The translations under genes were made by a program, and so were the position numbers. Positions 59,487 to 64,000 of a stretch of 64,000 nt of DNA are shown in pieces. A model generated the notes under the pieces. It saw nothing but the letters and a program-made list of their open reading frames with translations. It was not told where the DNA came from and made no database searches. Each line of letters begins with the position of its first letter. Position 1 is the stretch's first letter. The stretch comes from Chryseobacterium sp. Leaf180 (GTDB taxonomy: Bacteria; Bacteroidota; Bacteroidia; Flavobacteriales; Weeksellaceae), in assembly GCF_001424585.1 (NCBI RefSeq), contig NZ_LMPJ01000001.1, positions 1,180,450-1,244,449 of the forward strand, read 5' to 3'.

Positions 59487-60707
59487 ATGTTTGACGTTCA
59501 GGAAATCAGAAGTCAGTTTTCTATATTAAATGAAACCGTAAACGGTAAGCCATTGGTTTATCTTGATAATGCGGCGACCTCTCAAAAGCCGAATTCGGTA
59601 CTTGAAATCTGGAAAAAATATTATCAGGAAATCAATGCCAACGTACACCGCGGAATTCACACGCTGAGCCAGCTCGCGACCGAAGAAATGGAACTTTCGA
59701 GAAGAAAAATCCAGAAGTTTATCAATGCCAAGCACGATTTTGAAGTTATTTTCACGCGCGGAACGACTGAAGGTATCAATCTCATCGCATATATTTTAAC
59801 AGCGAAACTTAAAAAAGACGACGAGATTATCATTTCGTATCTCGAGCATCACTCCAACATCGTTCCGTGGCAAATGCTGTGTGAAAGAACCGGAGCAAAA
59901 CTCCGCGTTATTCCCATGGATGAAAACGGGGTTTTACAGCTTGATTTTCTGGATCAGTTTTTAAGTGAAAAAACAAAAGTGGTTTCTGTAAATCAGGTTT
60001 CCAATGCGTTGGGTGTAGTAAATCCGATTGAAGAAATTATCTCTAAAACACGTGCACAATCTGATGCGTATATCGTGATCGACGGAGCACAGTCGGTGCC
60101 GCATTTCACGGTAGATGTACAGAAAATGGACTGTGATTTTTTTGTCTTTTCGGGTCACAAAATGTATGCTCCGATGGGAACAGGAATTCTCTATGGTAAA
60201 CAGGAAATCCTGGAGGCTTTGCCGCCTTTTCACGGTGGCGGAGAGATGATCGCCGTCTGTTCGTTTGAAAAAACCACTTACGCCGGTTTACCTTTTAAAT
60301 ATGAAGCCGGAACACCAAATGTTGGCGGAAATATCGCTTTAGGCGCCGCAACAGATTTTATTTTAAATATCGGGCAACAGAATATTCAGAATCACGAAAA
60401 TGCTTTGCTGGAATATGCGCAGCGAAAACTTTTAGAACTTGATGGTTTAAAGGTTTACGCTGAAAAAGCACACCGTACAGGCGTGGTTTCTTTTAATCTG
60501 GAAGGTGTAGGAATTTCTTCCGATGTCGGAATGATTCTCGACAAAATGGGAGTTGCCGTACGTACCGGCCATCACTGCACGCAGCCAATTATGGAGTTTT
60601 TCAACATTGCCGGAACTGTACGAGCGAGTTTTGCCGTTTACAACACTTTTGAGGAAATTGATCTTCTTGTAGAAGGTGTGAAAAAGGCACAGAGAATGCT
60701 GGCGTAA
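59487..60707 (+). CDS. sufS: Cysteine desulfurase SufS
   Basis: 406 residues of the class V aminotransferase type, group II. The PLP Lys is in FVFSGHKMYAPMGTG (near 227) and the active Cys in RTGHHCTQP near 362. It removes sulfur from cysteine for Fe-S assembly. Other landmarks are DNAATSQKP and VNQVSNALGVVNPIEEI. The gene stands alone, 29 kb from sufABCD, with its own -7 box and terminator. Confidence 0.94.
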   Translation: MFDVQEIRSQFSILNETVNGKPLVYLDNAATSQKPNSVLEIWKKYYQEINANVHRGIHTLSQLATEEMELSRRKIQKFINAKHDFEVIFTRGTTEGINLIAYILTAKLKKDDEIIISYLEHHSNIVPWQMLCERTGAKLRVIPMDENGVLQLDFLDQFLSEKTKVVSVNQVSNALGVVNPIEEIISKTRAQSDAYIVIDGAQSVPHFTVDVQKMDCDFFVFSGHKMYAPMGTGILYGKQEILEALPPFHGGGEMIAVCSFEKTTYAGLPFKYEAGTPNVGGNIALGAATDFILNIGQQNIQNHENALLEYAQRKLLELDGLKVYAEKAHRTGVVSFNLEGVGISSDVGMILDKMGVAVRTGHHCTQPIMEFFNIAGTVRASFAVYNTFEEIDLLVEGVKKAQRMLA

Positions 60708-60726
60708 TTTTTCTCAACTTATCAAT

Positions 60727-60764
60727 AAAAAATCCCTTTCGATAATCTTGAAAGGAATTTTTTT
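60727..60764. terminator. Bidirectional terminator between sufS and hemE
   Basis: CCTTTC (60735-60740) pairs with GAAAGG (60750-60755), with A/T-rich arms extending the stem past one mismatch. Confidence 0.6.
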
Positions 60765-60773
60765 ATTTTAAAC

Positions 60774-61805
60774 TTAAACCATCGGCTTCCAATCCACCAC
60801 CGCTTTGATAAACGCTTCTGCATTTTCTACAGGAATATTTGGCAAAATTCCGTGGCCGAGATTTACAATGTATTGATCTTTTCCGAAACGGTTAATCATT
60901 TCATGTACCATTTTTCTGATCGTTTCCGGCGTAGAATGTAATCTTGAAGGATCAAAATTTCCCTGCAGCGTTATCGAATGATCAGTAAATTTCCTTGCAT
61001 TTTCCGGAGTAATCGTCCAGTCAACACCAAGAGCCGAAGCTTTAGATTTCGTCATTTCATCTAATGCAAACCAGCATCCTTTCCCGAAAACCACAACGTG
61101 CGTTATTGGAGCCAGAGCTTCCACAATTTGATTGATATACTGCCATGAAAATTCCTGGTAATCTGCCGGAGAAAGCATTCCGCCCCACGAATCAAAAACC
61201 TGAACGGCAGAAACACCTTTTTCCACTTTTCTTTTCAAATAAGCAATCGTGGTGTCTGTGATTTTCTGTAATAATTTATGAGCAGCTTCCGTTTGAAGAA
61301 AACAGAAAGATTTGGCAATATTAAAGTCCTTCGAACCTCTTCCCTCAATGCAGTAGCACAAAATCGTCCATGGCGAACCGGCAAATCCAATTAGCGGAAT
61401 TTCATTATCCAGTTTTTCCAGAGTCATTTCGATGGCATCAAAAACGTATCCTAAAGTATCGTTTACATCAGGAACGATAATATTTTCAACCTGTTCTGCA
61501 GTTCGTATCGGCTCATCCAGCCACGGTCCGACAGATTCTTTCATTTTAAAATCGATGCCCATCGCCTGAGGAACCACCAAAATATCTGAAAATAAAATCG
61601 CCGCATCCAAAGGAAATCTTCTGATGGGCTGCACCGTGATTTCAGAAGCAAGTTCCGGAGTCTGGCATCTTGTGAAAAAGTCGTATTTGTCGCGCAGAGC
61701 GATGAATTCCGGCAAATATCTTCCTGCCTGTCGCATCATCCAGACAGGCGGCCGCTCTACGGTCTCTCCGCGAAGTGCTTTTAAATATAGATCGTTTTTA
61801 ACCAT
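60774..61805 (-). CDS. hemE: Uroporphyrinogen decarboxylase
   Basis: 343 residues. The hallmark [16 protein letters not shown] is at the N-terminus, followed by [18 protein letters not shown] and the C-terminal [18 protein letters not shown]. It removes four carboxyl groups from uroporphyrinogen III to give coproporphyrinogen III. It follows hemD by 33 bases on the same strand. Confidence 0.96.
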   Translation of the reverse strand: MVKNDLYLKALRGETVERPPVWMMRQAGRYLPEFIALRDKYDFFTRCQTPELASEITVQPIRRFPLDAAILFSDILVVPQAMGIDFKMKESVGPWLDEPIRTAEQVENIIVPDVNDTLGYVFDAIEMTLEKLDNEIPLIGFAGSPWTILCYCIEGRGSKDFNIAKSFCFLQTEAAHKLLQKITDTTIAYLKRKVEKGVSAVQVFDSWGGMLSPADYQEFSWQYINQIVEALAPITHVVVFGKGCWFALDEMTKSKASALGVDWTITPENARKFTDHSITLQGNFDPSRLHSTPETIRKMVHEMINRFGKDQYIVNLGHGILPNIPVENAEAFIKAVVDWKPMV

Positions 61806-61838
61806 AATAATTCTTTGATTGCTGCAGATTTTTAGATT

Positions 61839-62510
61839 TCAAATTTTTTCTTTGATGATCTTTAATAAATCCTTCAGCGTGTTTGCTTCGCTTGTAAAAA
61901 TCCTGTTTTCTGTATGTTTTCTGAGCTCAGAAGAAGTCGTTTCTCCGATCGAAAAAAGCATTTTATTTTCCAGCGAATTGTGTTTCGCAAAACTACGAAC
62001 TCCGCTTGGGCTAAAAAAAACTACAGCATCATATTTTTCAGAAATCTCAGGAAAAAGTTCCTGTGTTTCATAGACTACGATTTTTTTATATGCAATATTT
62101 TGCAGTGGCAGTTTTTCATCTAAAACGTCAAGCGCAAGATTTCCGCAAAAGTGTACAAATTTTTCCTGCGCACAGTTTTTTACAATAAATTTTGCCAGCG
62201 TTTCTGCATTTTTCAAAACTTTGAAAGTCCCGAAATTATTTTTCCGGAGTTCTTTTTTAGTTTTTTCGCCGACGCAGTAAATTTTGTTATAATCTTTCGC
62301 CGTAAAATCTTCATTAGCCTTAAAACCGTTCTCGAAAAAAGATTTTACGCCGTTTGCACTCGTGAAAATCAACGATTTGTTTGTCAGGCCAAAAGTTTTT
62401 ACCTGCAGATTTTTGATCTGAATAACCTCAACGCACTTCGCCGAAACTGTTTTTGCCAATTCTTTGGAAAAAAAATCCTGCGAAATTTTTTTGGTGAATA
62501 AAATATTCAT
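61839..62510 (-). CDS. hemD: Uroporphyrinogen-III synthase
   Basis: 223 residues with the two-lobed HemD pattern; the sequence is poorly conserved in this family, so the call rests on fold-type segments (SLIFTSANGVKSFFENGFKA, YKKIVVYETQELFPEISEKYDAVVFFSPSGVRSFAKHN, SIGETTSSELRKH) and on its place between hemC and hemE. The start ATG overlaps the stop of the amidase gene by one base. Confidence 0.85.
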   Translation of the reverse strand: MNILFTKKISQDFFSKELAKTVSAKCVEVIQIKNLQVKTFGLTNKSLIFTSANGVKSFFENGFKANEDFTAKDYNKIYCVGEKTKKELRKNNFGTFKVLKNAETLAKFIVKNCAQEKFVHFCGNLALDVLDEKLPLQNIAYKKIVVYETQELFPEISEKYDAVVFFSPSGVRSFAKHNSLENKMLFSIGETTSSELRKHTENRIFTSEANTLKDLLKIIKEKI

Positions 62511-63166
62511 TACGGCTTTTCTTTTAATTTTAAATCCGCAACCTGAAGCCGCACTTGCTGCATAAAATCTGAGCCAGGATCTTCCTTTACTGTAAAATAT
62601 CTGGAATCAGTTTCTCTCCAAAGCTTAGAATTCCGGAAAGCGCCATATTCTGAATGACCGATGAGATATTCGATCGAATATTTTTTAGATAAATAACGGA
62701 TCAAGCTGGCATTTGCCTGAACCTGTTCCTTCGTAAGCGGTTGTTTTTTGCTGCCGATATTTTCGATTCCGATGGCGAAGTAATTTAATCCGATGGTATG
62801 CCGTGCAAATGTATTGGGTTCCATCAGTTCGTAAACCGCTCCGTCGCGGTCGACGATGTATTGAGAAGAAACATTGAGCAGGCTCTGCTTCTGCAAAGTA
62901 TTTCTGGCGCTTTCAAGTTTTGTGTTGTTGAAATATTTAAAATTGCTTTCCACGGTGCCGCCAGCGGTATAATGAAGCACAATCATTTTAGGAATAATCG
63001 TCGGCGTTTTCTGATTCAAACCGTGATGATCTTTCAGATATTTTAAACTTAACCGAACTCTTTCCGGCGTAAAAGCGATTGGCTTTTTTATGATTTTTAA
63101 ATCTTTACTTTGAGAAGAAGCAAAATTTAAAACAAAAAAGAACAGAAATGAAATAATCTTTTTCAT
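62510..63166 (-). CDS. Exported N-acetylmuramoyl-L-alanine amidase
   Basis: 218 residues with a signal peptide MKKIISFLFFFVLNFASSQS. The Amidase_2 domain has IIPKMIVLHYTAGGTVES (first His), AIGIENIGSKKQPLTKEQ, and LIGHSEYGAFRNSKLWRETD-type end with the second His. It cuts peptide chains from peptidoglycan in the periplasm. It is transcribed with the DUF1287 gene upstream (6 bases away) and hemD downstream (1-base overlap). Compare the leaderless paralogue at 6.3-6.9 kb. Confidence 0.88.
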   Translation of the reverse strand: MKKIISFLFFFVLNFASSQSKDLKIIKKPIAFTPERVRLSLKYLKDHHGLNQKTPTIIPKMIVLHYTAGGTVESNFKYFNNTKLESARNTLQKQSLLNVSSQYIVDRDGAVYELMEPNTFARHTIGLNYFAIGIENIGSKKQPLTKEQVQANASLIRYLSKKYSIEYLIGHSEYGAFRNSKLWRETDSRYFTVKEDPGSDFMQQVRLQVADLKLKEKP

Positions 63167-63172
63167 TGTATT

Positions 63173-63754
63173 TTATTTCTGATATTGATAATGTCCGGTG
63201 ATTTTAAAACTGAAAAGACAGTCCTGAATTACCTGTCCGGCGCCGATGTTGTGCACGATTAAATATCTTTTTCCGTCCGCCGATTTTTTATTGACCACTA
63301 TTCCGATGTGCGTCAGATTTCCCGGAAGAAGCCACGTCACGATATCGCCGGGAACATACAGCGTAGGATTTTTTTCGGTAGATTTTGACTTCCCGAATCT
63401 TGCGAAGAAAACCATTAGGTTGGGAACGCGTCGGTGATCGATATTCGTGTCAGGTTTTTTCAGGCCGAAATTTTTTGGATATTTAGAAAAATTCTTCTTC
63501 ATATCTTCATGCACTTCTTTCTGAAGATCAATTCCCAATTTTCTGTAGGCCCGAATGACCACATCTGTGCAGACACCTTTATCTGAAGGAACATCGCCGC
63601 CGGGATATTTTATTGAAACATATGCAGGATCGTAGATGACTTTATCTTTGGTGAGACTGATCGCGGTATCAGAAAGTTTTTGGGCAAAAGACGACTGCGC
63701 GTTGAGTGAAAAACTGCAGATCACAAACAATAAAAGATACCAAGACTTTCTCAT
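63173..63754 (-). CDS. DUF1287 periplasmic protein
   Basis: 193 residues, signal peptide MRKSWYLLLFVICSFSLNAQ. The DUF1287 domain has VSIKYPGGDVPSDKGVCTDVVIRAYRKLGIDLQKEVHEDM, with a Cys and Asp in an NlpC/P60-like place, and NLTHIGIVVNKKSADGKRYLIVHNIGAG with the His. That layout (Cys, His) suggests a thiol-type amidase or peptidase on cell wall, but it is inferred. It lies 34 bases downstream of hemC. Confidence 0.85.
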   Translation of the reverse strand: MRKSWYLLLFVICSFSLNAQSSFAQKLSDTAISLTKDKVIYDPAYVSIKYPGGDVPSDKGVCTDVVIRAYRKLGIDLQKEVHEDMKKNFSKYPKNFGLKKPDTNIDHRRVPNLMVFFARFGKSKSTEKNPTLYVPGDIVTWLLPGNLTHIGIVVNKKSADGKRYLIVHNIGAGQVIQDCLFSFKITGHYQYQK

Positions 63755-63788
63755 GCTTTCCGGTTTTAAAAAATTCGTGGGAGTTTTC

Positions 63789-64000
63789 TCAAAGCTGGGT
63801 TTTTATCTCAGCCATCAGTTCTTTACCGCCGTTTTCGAGAATAATGTTGGCAAGTTTTTCACCAATATTGTCTTCAGCATTAAACTCAAAATTCTCGTCT
63901 ATGGCAATGTAATTTTCTCCGTCAAGCGAGCAAAGTGCACCTTTAAAACGGATTTCGTTTCCGAATTTTTCTGCAAAAGCTCCGATTGGCGCCGTGCAGC
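63789..64000 (-). CDS. hemC: Hydroxymethylbilane synthase, C-terminal end only
   Basis: The stop is TGA at 63789-63791 (minus strand) and the frame runs open to the window edge, about 70 residues. The segment CTAPIGAFAEKFGNEIRFKGALCSLDGE fits the C-terminal domain of HemC, and the final AEIKTQL fits the family's end. The cofactor-binding Cys and catalytic domain are outside the window. The enzyme joins four porphobilinogen units. Confidence 0.8.
   Translation of the reverse strand, partial: CTAPIGAFAEKFGNEIRFKGALCSLDGENYIAIDENFEFNAEDNIGEKLANIILENGGKELMAEIKTQL

Noticed and set aside
1-64000. Insertion sequences, prophage, integrase, CRISPR or rRNA/tRNA genes
   Set aside because: None was recognised. 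No transposase motifs, spaced direct repeats of CRISPR type or tRNA cloverleafs were seen.

Overview
The window looks like chromosome of a member of the Bacteroidota, class Flavobacteriia, close to Chryseobacterium and relatives (Weeksellaceae). This is inferred from gene content: the gliding-motility lipoprotein GldH beside RicT and a class A penicillin-binding protein, a GLPGLI-family protein, a DUF3078 protein, an Alternative Complex III operon, an S46 dipeptidyl peptidase, and many lipoproteins. The DNA is AT-rich. Shine-Dalgarno sequences are not evident, and many genes are preceded by the Bacteroidota -7 box TAnnTTTG, in five cases with a -33 TTG at 17-23 bases. No rRNA, tRNA, CRISPR array, phage, insertion sequence or integrase was recognised.

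Layout. 0-2.6 kb: end of a lipoprotein gene, a PAP2 phosphatase and a gene-poor stretch with a 21-bp tandem repeat. 2.6-5.8 kb: hflX, a DUF4919 gene and a CPA1 Na+/H+ antiporter, closely packed. 5.8-7.0 kb: a repeat island and an amidase. 7.0-9.1 kb: an apparent operon of very small two-span membrane proteins, two of whose members look frameshifted, next to a long nested hairpin. 9.1-12.7 kb: a two-lobed aspartic protease with PDZ-like tail, a small barrel-like protein, a PAS-like/LuxR regulator and a META-domain lipoprotein. 12.8-25.3 kb: housekeeping genes (S46 peptidase, YifB, CsaA, exonuclease, SufT-like protein, OsmC, HMG-CoA lyase, PepT, GdhA, DprA, rhomboid). 25.4-30.5 kb: DUF3078 and sufABCD. 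30.6-38.0 kb: GLPGLI protein, zinc peptidase, a YgiC-like ligase with two lipoproteins, ribH with a TPR protein, and two exported proteins. 38.0-46.5 kb: the complete act operon (ActA to ActF). 46.7-54.6 kb: SPOR protein, DUF6080 protein, SelO, PBP1A, GldH and RicT. 54.8-60.7 kb: FadL-type porin, SGNH lipoprotein, prs, rplY, sufS. 60.8-64.0 kb: hemE, hemD, an amidase, a DUF1287 protein and the end of hemC.

How the genes work together. actABCDEF encodes a quinol:electron acceptor oxidoreductase that replaces cytochrome bc1. sufABCD plus the distant sufS and the SufT-like protein make Fe-S clusters, which ActB needs. hemC/D/E make the tetrapyrrole for the c-type hemes of ActA and ActE. Peptidoglycan genes (PBP1A, two amidases, DUF1287, SPOR) are scattered between them.

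Most of the window is ordinary core genome. The least explained part is 7.0-8.9 kb: a compact operon of tiny paralogous membrane proteins with its own promoter, inverted repeat and terminator, and an unusual 79-nt nested stem structure just upstream. No obvious defence, biosynthetic or mobile system was found.
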